Position numbers and translations under genes: made by a program. A stretch of 64,000 bases of DNA from Nonomuraea jiangxiensis (GTDB lineage: Bacteria > Actinomycetota > Actinomycetes > Streptosporangiales > Streptosporangiaceae), in NCBI RefSeq assembly GCF_900099965.1, contig NZ_FNDJ01000041.1, positions 1-64,000 on the forward strand. The letters are read 5' to 3'. Below are positions 46,523 through 55,044 of the stretch, in pieces (the first letter of the stretch is position 1; each line of letters starts with the position of its first letter). The notes beneath the pieces are model-generated. The model made no database searches. It was given only the letters and a program-made list of their open reading frames with translations, and was not told where the DNA came from.

Positions 46523-47992
46523 GTGTGTGTTGTGCCCGACCACAAGCTCACGGTGGAAGACCTCCTCCGCTCCCCGGCCCTCCAGCTCCGCCTGCTGGCC
46601 GGCGAGGCCGGGTTGTCGCGGTCGGTGTCGTGGGCGCATGTGAGCGAGCTCGACGACCCGACGCCGTGGCTGCTCGGCGCCGAGGTCATCATGACGACGG
46701 GGATCGGCGTGCCGCGCGGGGCGGCCAGGCAGCGCGCCTACCTCGAACGCCTCGACGACGCGGGTGTCTCCGCCCTGGCGCTGTCGGCCCAGCTCCACGT
46801 GCCGCCGCTGCACCAGGCGTTCTTCGAGGCCGCGGCGGAGCGCGGGATGCCGGTGCTGGAGGTGCCGCTGGCGGTGCCGTTCATCGCGATCGCGCAGGAG
46901 GTGGCGGCGGCGCTGCAGGAGGACTCCGCCCACCGGCTCGGGGCGCAGTTGCAGGTGTTCGGCGCGCTCCGCTGGCTGGCCTCGGAGGACCTGGACACGG
47001 CGACCCTCTTCAGCCGCCTGGAAAGCCTGTCCGGCTATGACGTCTACCTGTGCACCCCGCAGGGCCGCCCGCTACTCCCCGGCGTCCCGACCCCCGCCTT
47101 CGACCTCCTCCCCTCCGGCCCCGAGGCACCCCCCACCATCCCCGGCGGCTTCGCCCTGCCTGTCCCGGCGCCCGGGGGGCCTGCCGGTTTCCTGGTGGCC
47201 CGCGAACGCGAGGGCGCCCGCCCGGCGGGCCTCGCGGTGGTCCAGCACATCGCCACGGTGGCCGCACTCCAGGTCGCCATGGCCCGCCACGAACGCGAGA
47301 CCCTACGCCGGGAAGGCGCAGAAACCCTGGCCGAGCTGCTGCAGGACGTCCTCGACCCACCGGCCGCGCGCCGCCGCCTGGCCCGCCTCGGCCTGCCCCT
47401 CGACACCGACTCGATCCTGCTGGTGATCCGCGGCACGGACGACGAAGCCCTCCGCCGGGCCCTCACCGACCTCCCCCACCTCATCCTGAGACGCGCCGAC
47501 GACCACTACGTCCTCGGCCCCGCGTCCCTGGCCCCCGCCGTCGCCACGGTCCCGGCCGTCATAGCCGGCGCCAGCCGCCCCTTCCCACCCGGCGCGTCCC
47601 TCCGGGTGTCCCAACGCGAGGCGATCTGGGCCGCCACCCACGCCGCCGAGTCCGGCAAACCCCTGGCCCACTATGGCGAGGACACCACGGGCCGCTGGCT
47701 CCCCGACGACCCGGCGACCCTGACCGCCCTGGTCGACCACGTCCTCGGCAAGGCCCTGGCCTACGACGAGACCCACGACTCGCGGCTGCTCTTCTCGGTG
47801 CGTGTGTGGATGGAACGCAACCGCCACACGGACGACGCCGCCGCGGCCCTCCACATCCACCCCAACACCCTGGCCTACCGCCTGCGCCGCTTCGCAACGC
47901 TCACAGGCCGCGACCTGACCTCAAGCGCCGCGTTCGCCGAGGTCTGGCTCGCCATCCGCGCCGCCCGCCAACTGGGCCTGCTCGGCCCGTAG
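46523..47992 (+). CDS. PucR family transcriptional regulator
   Basis: A regulator of about 489 residues: N-terminal purine-catabolism regulator-like domain (about 8-125, LTVEDLLRSPALQLRLLAG and VSELDDPTPWLLGAEVIMTTG), a GGDEF-like/CdaR middle region, and a C-terminal PucR helix-turn-helix (about 425-480) with LLFSVRVWMERNRHTDDAAAALHIHPNTLAYRL. GTG 46523 is favoured, with GGAG 7 bases upstream; TTG 46499 and GTG 46532 remain possible. It is divergent from the ureohydrolase-permease-cyclase operon, which it probably controls in response to a purine or ureide metabolite. Confidence 0.9.
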   Translation: MCVVPDHKLTVEDLLRSPALQLRLLAGEAGLSRSVSWAHVSELDDPTPWLLGAEVIMTTGIGVPRGAARQRAYLERLDDAGVSALALSAQLHVPPLHQAFFEAAAERGMPVLEVPLAVPFIAIAQEVAAALQEDSAHRLGAQLQVFGALRWLASEDLDTATLFSRLESLSGYDVYLCTPQGRPLLPGVPTPAFDLLPSGPEAPPTIPGGFALPVPAPGGPAGFLVAREREGARPAGLAVVQHIATVAALQVAMARHERETLRREGAETLAELLQDVLDPPAARRRLARLGLPLDTDSILLVIRGTDDEALRRALTDLPHLILRRADDHYVLGPASLAPAVATVPAVIAGASRPFPPGASLRVSQREAIWAATHAAESGKPLAHYGEDTTGRWLPDDPATLTALVDHVLGKALAYDETHDSRLLFSVRVWMERNRHTDDAAAALHIHPNTLAYRLRRFATLTGRDLTSSAAFAEVWLAIRAARQLGLLGP

Positions 47993-48289
47993 CGGGTGCG
48001 ACGGCGAGAACAACTCCTCCACGGAACCAGCGTCCAGCGCCCGATGGAACCACGCCTCAAGAGTGGGGATGTCCTCACAAGCCATGATCTGCTCGCGAAC
48101 CTGCTCCGGAACTGCGATCTCGCACTGCGCGAAAACCTTCAGCATGCCCTTCGCCAGGCCGCACAGATAGCCCTGCTCGAAGCCCTTGATCAGCAGGCTT
48201 TGGCCATGGTCTCCGTAATAGGCGAAATCCGGATAGCTGGCGGCCAGAGCCCGTCTGGCATCCTCAGCGGAGATTGAACCCTCAGTCAA
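47921..48289 (-). CDS. Short paralogue of the C-terminal tail of the neighbouring Rpn-like protein
   Basis: A 122-residue protein whose middle (about 30-95: KGMLKVFAQCEIAVPEQVREQIMACEDIPTLEAWFHRAL) clearly matches the C-terminal tail of the 280-residue protein encoded just upstream (CEDTATIEAWFQRAL). It has no nuclease core. Its last 24 residues are encoded opposite the 3' end of pucR. The start overlaps the preceding gene stop by 8 bp. It may be the remnant of a duplicated nuclease gene or a stand-alone regulator that competes for tail-mediated contacts. Confidence 0.6.
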   Translation of the reverse strand: MTEGSISAEDARRALAASYPDFAYYGDHGQSLLIKGFEQGYLCGLAKGMLKVFAQCEIAVPEQVREQIMACEDIPTLEAWFHRALDAGSVEELFSPSHPLRAEQAQLAGGADGEPDLGERGA

Positions 48290-49124
48290 AAAGGTCCTCT
48301 TCCGAAGTGGCGGTCAGCGCCCGCTGGAACCAAGCCTCGATCGTGGCAGTGTCCTCACATGTCGTGATCAGCTCACGGACTTCGTCCGACAGCCCGATAC
48401 CGCGCGATTCGAGCAGCATCATCAGAAGCTTGATCTCGCCTTTCGCCTGCAGGCTTTCGGCGAACTCTCCCTGATACGGATAGGTCATCATGGCCATGAG
48501 TCTCCCCCATTCCTTCTGTGCGACGCCTGTCAGTGACACGTAGACATACCGAGCGTAACGAGCGCCAAGCCCGCTCTCGAGCTTGTTCAGCGCCTCGCTC
48601 AAGGTGCCGAGCACCTCTTTGACCCGTGGGTCATCGTTCTTGGTGACGGCCGCGACCACGGCCAGCCCGATATTGCTCAACGCCTCGTTCACATCGGTGA
48701 TGAACGGAGTGTTGTGGGGGCCGATGACCAAGGGGGTCAGGGTCAGTCCCGGGTGGCCGGTCGTTATGGGCTTCTCGGCCCAGCGAGCGGTTGCCAGATT
48801 GGGACAGATGACGACCAGGCAGACCGGGCACTTCTCACGAGCCCGGAAGTTGGCGATGTATTCCAGCCACGAATACAGCTTGTCGTCGTCCCGGCCGCGC
48901 TGCGTCTCCGTGATGACGCCGAACTTCTCCTTGTCCTTCCCATAGAGCAAGGCTGCGTCCGCACGGCAGACCGCCGGTATGGCGTCCGACATGTCGGGCG
49001 AGGCCAGTCGAGCCTCGCCCGAGTCGGGTATTCGCAGGTCGAGCAGCGTCCGCAACATCTGTGCGGCGTGTCCGAAATCGAGGGTGGGGAGCTTGGTCAC
49101 ACCCTCGTGTTGCTGTGTGGGCAT
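48282..49124 (-). CDS. Rpn/PD-(D/E)XK-like nuclease-family protein
   Basis: A 280-residue protein with a likely PD-(D/E)XK nuclease core: RADAALLYGKDKEKFGVITETQRG (about 54-77) gives the Asp...Glu-x-Gln pattern used by Rpn-type recombination-promoting nucleases and transposase_31 relatives. The C-terminal tail (about 215-280) has the AKGEIKLLMMLLESRG and CEDTATIEAWFQRAL helices that recur in actinobacterial members of this group. GC content is somewhat lower than in flanking genes, which hints at later arrival. No signal peptide is present. Activity is unproven, and the assignment is by motif only. Confidence 0.6.
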   Translation of the reverse strand: MPTQQHEGVTKLPTLDFGHAAQMLRTLLDLRIPDSGEARLASPDMSDAIPAVCRADAALLYGKDKEKFGVITETQRGRDDDKLYSWLEYIANFRAREKCPVCLVVICPNLATARWAEKPITTGHPGLTLTPLVIGPHNTPFITDVNEALSNIGLAVVAAVTKNDDPRVKEVLGTLSEALNKLESGLGARYARYVYVSLTGVAQKEWGRLMAMMTYPYQGEFAESLQAKGEIKLLMMLLESRGIGLSDEVRELITTCEDTATIEAWFQRALTATSEEDLFD

Positions 49125-49155
49125 GGCCCATACATTACTACATGCGTTCGATTGA

Positions 49156-51891
49156 TTACTCAGAGTTTGCGATTTGGATCGTGGCGATTTCCCAGGCTTT
49201 CAGGGGCAGGCGGAGGGCGCCGTCCGTGACCGGCAGGGGCTCGCCTGGGCGTCCGCGTAGGTCCGCTCGGCGGGCACTGGTGAAGGTGCCCTCGATGAGT
49301 GCCTCCGTGTTCGCCGGGGTCAGGGCGACCACGCGCAGTTCCTGCCAGTTGTCGCGCATCCGGAGTGAGCTCATCACCACTCCGTCACCCGTCACCGACA
49401 GCCCGGAGGCGGGCGCGGGCAGGGCGGCGGCGGAGTCACCCTGGCCGGGGACCACCAGCAGGTCGTGGCGGAAGGTCTCGGCGTGCGGGACGACCTCCTC
49501 CCACGACCCCTGGTACGGCATCAGCGCCAGCCGTACCGAGCGCAGCCCGCGTGACTGCGCGGCCGGAGTCGGGAGCTGTGGTCCGGCGGGCTCGGGGCGC
49601 AGGGCGTTGCGGTTGCGGGAGAGGTAGCCGACCGAGCGGAGCAGGGTGAGGGCCAGGTCGCCGTCCGCCAGCTCGTATTCCGTGACGTGCTCCAGCAGTG
49701 CCGCCACGCCCCCGGCCGCCACCCAGGAGGAGGCGGGGAAGGTGGGCAGCGGGGTCTCACCGCAACCGCCCTCGGCGGTCAGCCCGCGGGTGACAACCGC
49801 GAACTGGCCCTCCGCGTGCGACTGCGTGGCCTCGACCGGCAGCGGCACGTGCAGGCGTACGCGGTGGTCGTCGCAGCGGTTGTCGAACGACACCTCCAGC
49901 CGTACGTACGGCTCGCCCGCCCGCAGCTCCACCCGGGTGGTGACGACGACCTCCTCGGTCCGGAGCGTACGCGCGGCGGCAGGGAGCTCGGGTGAGCCCT
50001 CGATGCCGTCGCCCCCGGCCGGCCACCGGTACGTGCGTCGCACGTCCACCGCCGCCACCAGCGGCCCCGAGCAGACCAGCTCGGTCTCCACGTACTCCGG
50101 CTCGGACACCAGCCGGTCGGAGAACGGCGGCGCGTAGTTGTAGGTGTCACCGACGTCGCCGCCGTCCACGATGCGGCCCGCGCCCGTGACCGTCGTGCCG
50201 TCCGGGCCGATGAGCGTCAGCGTCCCGTCGTCCGCGATCGTGACCCGCAGCAGGCCGTTGTCCAGCACCTCCTCGTTCCCCCGCACCGGCAGGGGTCCCG
50301 AGTCGGAGCTGAGCCAGCAGGCCGGGTCGTGCCCCGCGACGGCAGTGGTGGTGGAGGAGGAGGGGTGGAGCCGCTCGCGGGGCACCGGCCGGACGCTGGT
50401 GTGGCCCAGCGGCGGGACCTGGACCAGGGCGGCGACCGTGCGCCTCGGCTCGGCCAGGATGCGTACCCGGGTCACCCCGTCCAGTGCCGCCCGCAGGTCG
50501 GCCACGTCGAAGACGACCGACGTCTCGTGCGCCACCGTGAACGTCAGCGTCCCGTCCTCGACCGACCACGAGGTGATGTGCTGCCCGTACAGCTCGGTCC
50601 CGTGGACGAAGGTCAGCGCGGTGGCGGGGTCCATCTCCTCGTCGAGCAGCAGCGTGGGCGCGTATTCCAGCGGCTGCGTGGGCACCGCCGCGCCGGTGGC
50701 GTCGGCCAGCGGGTCGGTGCCCGCCACGTCCACGACCACGACGCCGCCGCGCGCGGCGGGGGTCGGGTTGACCACGAGCACCGCGTCGGACGGTACGGAC
50801 GCGGCCAGCCGCGCGGTCACCATGTCGCGTACGGCCTGGCCGAGGTGCTCGGCCTCGGCGATGCGGGCGGCCACCTGCTGGGCGGTGTCGTCCACGCCGC
50901 AGCCGGTCACCGAGTCGTGGCCGCTGGCGTCCACCAGCCGCCACCACGCCATGTCCAGGAAGCGCCCCGGCCACTCGCCGCCCCAGAGGGTGGCCAGCGG
51001 TTCGGCGTAACGCTCGACCATCCGTTCGGCGCGGCCCATGGCCTGCTTGACGTGGGCCCGGACCGAGATCACGCCGGGCAGGATGTTGGCCCTGGCGTGG
51101 GAGCGCAGCTCGCCGGAGATCCGTGGCAGGCCGTCCACGTCACCCGAATACATACCGATATAACCGGACAAAGTGTCCATGCGGGCGCCGAGCTCCGCCA
51201 CCATCTCCGGCAGCCCGCTCACCGGCGCGGAGTGGTCGGTGCCGTACATGGCCAGCAGCGGCCCGTCCGCCCCGTGCCACTCCCGCATGGTCGCCACGAA
51301 CGACTCCGCCCGCCCCGCCAGCCCCTTGGCGTCGTAGAACAGGTAGGCGCCGTTGCCGTAACCGCCGGCGGGCAGGTATTGAGTGCGCAGCGCCGTACCG
51401 TCGGGCGCGACCCAGGCGAACGCGTCGGTGGTCACCGACGACGGCACCCCGCGATAGACGCAGGCGTGCAGCAGCCCGGCCTTGCTCAGGATCTGCGGCA
51501 TCTGCGCCGTATGACCGAACATGTCCGGCAGGTAGCCCACCGGCATCGCCCCGCCGAGCTTGTCCGCCCGGTCCAGGCCGAGCTCAAGGTTGCGGATGAT
51601 GTTCTCGCCCGAGCACAGGAACTCGTCGAGCAGGATCTGCCACGGCCCGACCGCGAGCCGCCCCGACTCGACCAGCGCGGTGATGCGGTCGCGGTTGTCC
51701 GGCCGCACCTCCAGATAGTCGTCCACGCAGGCGAGCTGCCCGTCCAGGGTGAAGTGGTAGCCAGGCTCGCGCTCCATGGTGTCGAGCACCTCGTCCAGCA
51801 GCGCCACCAGGCGCAGCCGGAAACGCTGGAACGGTTCGTACCACTCCCGGTCCCAGTGCGTGTGCGGGACTACGACGATCTCCGTGCTCAC
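49156..51891 (-). CDS. GH38 alpha-mannosidase
   Basis: A 911-residue cytoplasmic family 38 glycoside hydrolase. The catalytic domain has HTHWDREWY (about 10-18, zinc ligands His and Asp) and GYLPDMFGHTAQMPQ (about 118-132), where the Asp is the catalytic nucleophile. MYGTDHSAP and GHDSVTGCGVDDT carry further active-site residues. The C-terminal two thirds are the beta-sandwich domains typical of GH38. No export signal, so it cleaves imported alpha-mannosides. It is the last gene of an eight-gene overlapping operon; the GTG start overlaps the dehydrogenase gene by 4 bp (51888-51891). Its linkage to inositol catabolism is unusual. Confidence 0.93.
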   Translation of the reverse strand: MSTEIVVVPHTHWDREWYEPFQRFRLRLVALLDEVLDTMEREPGYHFTLDGQLACVDDYLEVRPDNRDRITALVESGRLAVGPWQILLDEFLCSGENIIRNLELGLDRADKLGGAMPVGYLPDMFGHTAQMPQILSKAGLLHACVYRGVPSSVTTDAFAWVAPDGTALRTQYLPAGGYGNGAYLFYDAKGLAGRAESFVATMREWHGADGPLLAMYGTDHSAPVSGLPEMVAELGARMDTLSGYIGMYSGDVDGLPRISGELRSHARANILPGVISVRAHVKQAMGRAERMVERYAEPLATLWGGEWPGRFLDMAWWRLVDASGHDSVTGCGVDDTAQQVAARIAEAEHLGQAVRDMVTARLAASVPSDAVLVVNPTPAARGGVVVVDVAGTDPLADATGAAVPTQPLEYAPTLLLDEEMDPATALTFVHGTELYGQHITSWSVEDGTLTFTVAHETSVVFDVADLRAALDGVTRVRILAEPRRTVAALVQVPPLGHTSVRPVPRERLHPSSSTTTAVAGHDPACWLSSDSGPLPVRGNEEVLDNGLLRVTIADDGTLTLIGPDGTTVTGAGRIVDGGDVGDTYNYAPPFSDRLVSEPEYVETELVCSGPLVAAVDVRRTYRWPAGGDGIEGSPELPAAARTLRTEEVVVTTRVELRAGEPYVRLEVSFDNRCDDHRVRLHVPLPVEATQSHAEGQFAVVTRGLTAEGGCGETPLPTFPASSWVAAGGVAALLEHVTEYELADGDLALTLLRSVGYLSRNRNALRPEPAGPQLPTPAAQSRGLRSVRLALMPYQGSWEEVVPHAETFRHDLLVVPGQGDSAAALPAPASGLSVTGDGVVMSSLRMRDNWQELRVVALTPANTEALIEGTFTSARRADLRGRPGEPLPVTDGALRLPLKAWEIATIQIANSE

Positions 51892-52967
51892 GCTGCTTCC
51901 CCTCCGATAGGCAGCCCATGCTGTACGGCATAGCGGGCCGCGATCCGCTGAGCCGTCACGATGTCCTCAAGCCCGCCGCCGACATCGGTGAGCGGCGGCT
52001 TGCCCTCGTTCACGAAAGCATGGAAGGCGGCCAGTTGCACCTCGAACGCCTCGGTCACCTCACGCCATTCGGTCCGGCTCTCGGCGCCGGACACGACGGT
52101 GAGGGTGGTGGGCGCGTTCATCAGGTAGGGCGAGGGGAAGACCAGCTCCAGCGAGCCCCGGTCGTGGTGGATGGCCACGGTCTCGCGGTAGGCCGGATAG
52201 TCCTCCAGGTAGTGCCAGCGGATCGAGAACCGGCCCCGGACCGGCAGCGCCCCGGAGATCTCGATGGACCCGGGCGCGTCCCCCCAGGTCTCAACGTACG
52301 AAATGTCCGCAGGAGCCCCAGTAAAGCGCCTCAAGAGCGACAAATCGTGGCATATGGATCCCAGCGACACCCCGTACAGATTCCGCACCGCCTCCGGCGC
52401 CGATTCCCCCAGCGCCCGCGACACCAGCGCGCTCTCCGCGTCCCGCAACGACCCGAGCAGCCCCGCGTCCACGTCCCGCGCCTGCTCCAGGTTCGCGAAG
52501 GCCAGCTGCGACTCCCCGCTCGGATGCAGCACGGTCACCTCGACCGCCCTGATCACCTCGGGCCCGCCCAGCGCGGCCAGCACCTCCTCGGCCCGGCGCA
52601 CGGCCGGGTCGTACTGCTTCATGTAGCCCACCATCAGCCGCCCCTCGGGCAGCGCGGCGACCTCGGCCCTGGTCAGCGCCAGCGGCTTCTCGCAGAGCAC
52701 GGCGTAGCCCGCCGCGAGCGCCCGGCGCACGGTCTCGCCGTGGGAGCCGGAGGCCAGCACCAGCAGGGCCTCGAACCCGCCGGCGGAGATCATCTCCGCC
52801 ACCGAGCTGTAACGCCCGGCCGCGCCCAGCCGGTCGCCCACCGCGTCGGTGAGCGTGGGCGACAGGTCGCAGACAGCGGTCACCTCGAACAGGTCGCGGC
52901 GCCTGGACAGCAGCGGCACGTAGACCGCCTGGGTGACGGCGCCACAGCCGACAAGAGCGATCTTCAC
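51888..52967 (-). CDS. Gfo/Idh/MocA family dehydrogenase
   Basis: A 359-residue NAD(P)-dependent sugar or inositol dehydrogenase. The Rossmann motif is ALVGCGAVTQAVYVPLL at the N-terminus, the catalytic Lys lies in CEKPLALT (about 95-102), and the Asp/His pair corresponds to ICHDLSLLRRF. An Idh/IolG role (myo-inositol to scyllo-inosose) would complete the pathway in this region, yet the substrate loop differs enough that a mannose derivative or an aldose cannot be excluded. GTG start overlaps the IolE-like stop; the stop overlaps the mannosidase start. Confidence 0.85.
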   Translation of the reverse strand: MKIALVGCGAVTQAVYVPLLSRRRDLFEVTAVCDLSPTLTDAVGDRLGAAGRYSSVAEMISAGGFEALLVLASGSHGETVRRALAAGYAVLCEKPLALTRAEVAALPEGRLMVGYMKQYDPAVRRAEEVLAALGGPEVIRAVEVTVLHPSGESQLAFANLEQARDVDAGLLGSLRDAESALVSRALGESAPEAVRNLYGVSLGSICHDLSLLRRFTGAPADISYVETWGDAPGSIEISGALPVRGRFSIRWHYLEDYPAYRETVAIHHDRGSLELVFPSPYLMNAPTTLTVVSGAESRTEWREVTEAFEVQLAAFHAFVNEGKPPLTDVGGGLEDIVTAQRIAARYAVQHGLPIGGEAA

Positions 52968-53845
52968 AGTCCCAGTTCCTTCAGCTTCTGGAGGTTGGCG
53001 GCCTGGTCGGCGATGTTCCTGGGGACGCCTCGGCGGCCCGGCAGCGTGTCCTGCTCGACGACGATCCAGCCCTCGTAGCCGATCTCGTCGAGCACGCGCA
53101 CCACGCCGGGCAGGTCAAGCTCGCCCTCGCCGAGCGGGGTGAACCCGCCGCGGCCCATCAGCTCGCGCAGGTCGACGCCGTCGGCCAGGGCCTGGGCGAG
53201 GATCTTGGGGTCGCCGTCCTTGATGTGCACGTGCCCGACCCGGCCGGCCCACTCGCGCAGCGCGGTCACCGGGTCTCCCCCGGCCAGCAGCAGGTGCCCG
53301 GTGTCGAGGCAGAGCGGCACGTCGGTCAGCTCCAGCAGCCGCTCCACGTCCTCGGTGGTCTCGACGTAGGTGCCCAGGTGGTGGTGGAAGGCGGGCTCCA
53401 GCCCCCGCGCCCGGCAGCGGTCGGCCGCCTCCTGCACGCGGGCGGCGTAGGCGGCCCAGTCGGAGGCCGCCAGCCCAGGAGCGTTCCCGCCCGGGCGGGC
53501 GAACCGCTCGGGCGAGCCCGAGCAGCCCAGCGTGGGCCGGGGCGCGAACGGTCCTTCCGGTGCGGCGGCGAAGACGTCCAGCGTGGCGTTCAGCAGGGGC
53601 AGGCCCTTCTTGAACTGCTCGGCGTCGCTGTAGCGCAGGTCGGCCCAGCCGCCGGCCAGTCGCAGCTCCCCCAGGTGTTCGCCGAGGGTCGCCGGGGTGC
53701 CCAGGTAACCGACCGGGCCCAGGTCAATGCCGTCGTATCCGGCGTCCGTCAGCGCGCGTACCATCTCGTCGGCGCCCAGCGGGGCCGGCCCGTCGCTCAG
53801 CTCGAACACGCCGAAGCTCACGGGCGCGTTGGCGATCTTTCTCAC
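52964..53845 (-). CDS. IolE-like inosose dehydratase / TIM-barrel isomerase
   Basis: A 293-residue AP-endonuclease-2-fold protein. NAPVSFGVFEL and GYDGIDLGPVGYLG at the start, HHHLGTYVETTEDVERLLELTD and LCLDTGHLLLAGGD in the middle, and HVHIKDGD are the metal-binding and substrate segments found in IolE (2-keto-myo-inositol dehydratase) and related sugar epimerases. Given iolC, iolB and iolD on the other side of the divergent promoter, an IolE role is the best reading. GTG 53845 is chosen for its GGGAGGG 8 bases upstream, and it overlaps the PHP gene stop. Confidence 0.72.
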   Translation of the reverse strand: MRKIANAPVSFGVFELSDGPAPLGADEMVRALTDAGYDGIDLGPVGYLGTPATLGEHLGELRLAGGWADLRYSDAEQFKKGLPLLNATLDVFAAAPEGPFAPRPTLGCSGSPERFARPGGNAPGLAASDWAAYAARVQEAADRCRARGLEPAFHHHLGTYVETTEDVERLLELTDVPLCLDTGHLLLAGGDPVTALREWAGRVGHVHIKDGDPKILAQALADGVDLRELMGRGGFTPLGEGELDLPGVVRVLDEIGYEGWIVVEQDTLPGRRGVPRNIADQAANLQKLKELGL

Positions 53846-55044
53846 GCGCGTGTCCCTCCCTCGCATAGCGCGATCACTTCGTTCTCGTGGGTTTCCAGGC
53901 GGTGCCGTCCGTCGGCGGCGGGCAGCAGCACCCGCTCGCCGCGCACGACCTGCCGGGTGCCGTCGGGGCGCACCAGGACCAGCCCGTCGGCGTCCAGCGC
54001 CAGGAGTTCGTCGCCCAGCCTGAGCAGCAGCGGCGCGTCGGGGCCCGCGGAGACGGCCGTGCGGCCCGCGCGTACGCCCTCCAGCACCGTACTGGTGTCC
54101 TCGGCCAGCACCCAGGTCGTGGGCGCGCCGGGCAGGCCGTCGGAGCCGTGGCGGTGGAAGTCGCTGCCGCCGATCGCGACCACGTCCTCGCGCCAGGCGT
54201 CGGCCCAGGCCAGCGGCGCGCCCCAGCGGCGGTCCCACCAGCCGGAGTGCCAGACCTCGGCGATGCGGGGGCGACGGCTCACCGGCTGCAGCCAGGCGCA
54301 GTCGCCGCCGAGCGGGTGGTTGATCGAGATCAGGCCGCCCGCGCGCTCGGCGTGCTCGACCCAGGTGTCGACCGGCTGCCGGAAGTCCACCCAGCCGACG
54401 TCGCCGAACACGTTCGCGTGGCCGCGGTCGGTGGTGACCTCCTGGCCGGGCAGGAGCGTGATCTCGCGGTCGATCTTGTCCAGCCAGGGGTGGTGGCTGA
54501 CGGTGTTGTGGTCGGTGACGGCCAGGAAGTCGAGCCCGCGACCGTGGGCCAGCTCGGCCAGCTCGGCGATGGTCAGGCCGCCGTCGCTGTGCAGGGTGTG
54601 GGCGTGGAAGTCCCCGGCGTACCAGCGCAGTCCGTCGACGTCCGGGATGTCGCGGCGTGGCGGGCGTTCGCCGTGCCGCGGCTCGGCGACGTCCGGCCGC
54701 GGCGGGGCGACAGCTTCGGTGGTGATGTCCAGCGTGAAGTCGAGCCCCTGCGGCGGGATCCGGTGCAGGCGCAGCCACACGTGCCAGGTCCCGGCCTCCG
54801 GCGCGCCCGGCAGGTAGCCCGGGGTCGCCCAGTCCGCGGTGATCGTGTACTCGTCCCGCGCGCCGCCCGACCAGCCGCGGAAGCCGCCCGGCGCACCGCA
54901 CCCGAGGTCGATCACCCCCTGCGACCTGTCGTAGCCGAGCCGCACGGTCACGGCGGCGGCGCCGGCCGGCACCTCGAACGGCACCTCGCGCAGGATCTGC
55001 TCCAGCCGGTCGTCCAGGCTCCAGTGACCGCTTCTCGTGGTCAT
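53842..55044 (-). CDS. PHP-domain metal hydrolase (CehA/McbA-like)
   Basis: A 400-residue protein with an N-terminal beta-rich domain (about 1-135) and a PHP/CehA-type phosphoesterase domain (about 140-340). The metal motifs are GDFHAHTLHSDGG (HxH), LAVTDHNTVSHH, a later INHPLGGD and GGSDFHRHG. CehA/McbA proteins hydrolyse esters, carbamates or phosphodiesters. Within this operon it could cut a phospho- or acyl-inositol derivative after import; that is inference. ATG 55044 overlaps the ATPase stop (ATGA, 55041-55044) and its stop overlaps the IolE-like start. Confidence 0.82.
   Translation of the reverse strand: MTTRSGHWSLDDRLEQILREVPFEVPAGAAAVTVRLGYDRSQGVIDLGCGAPGGFRGWSGGARDEYTITADWATPGYLPGAPEAGTWHVWLRLHRIPPQGLDFTLDITTEAVAPPRPDVAEPRHGERPPRRDIPDVDGLRWYAGDFHAHTLHSDGGLTIAELAELAHGRGLDFLAVTDHNTVSHHPWLDKIDREITLLPGQEVTTDRGHANVFGDVGWVDFRQPVDTWVEHAERAGGLISINHPLGGDCAWLQPVSRRPRIAEVWHSGWWDRRWGAPLAWADAWREDVVAIGGSDFHRHGSDGLPGAPTTWVLAEDTSTVLEGVRAGRTAVSAGPDAPLLLRLGDELLALDADGLVLVRPDGTRQVVRGERVLLPAADGRHRLETHENEVIALCEGGTRA

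Noticed and set aside
47050..48087. 345-residue Pro/Arg/Gly-rich frame over pucR
   Set aside because: It is a shifted reading of pucR with extreme Pro/Arg content and no recognisable features.
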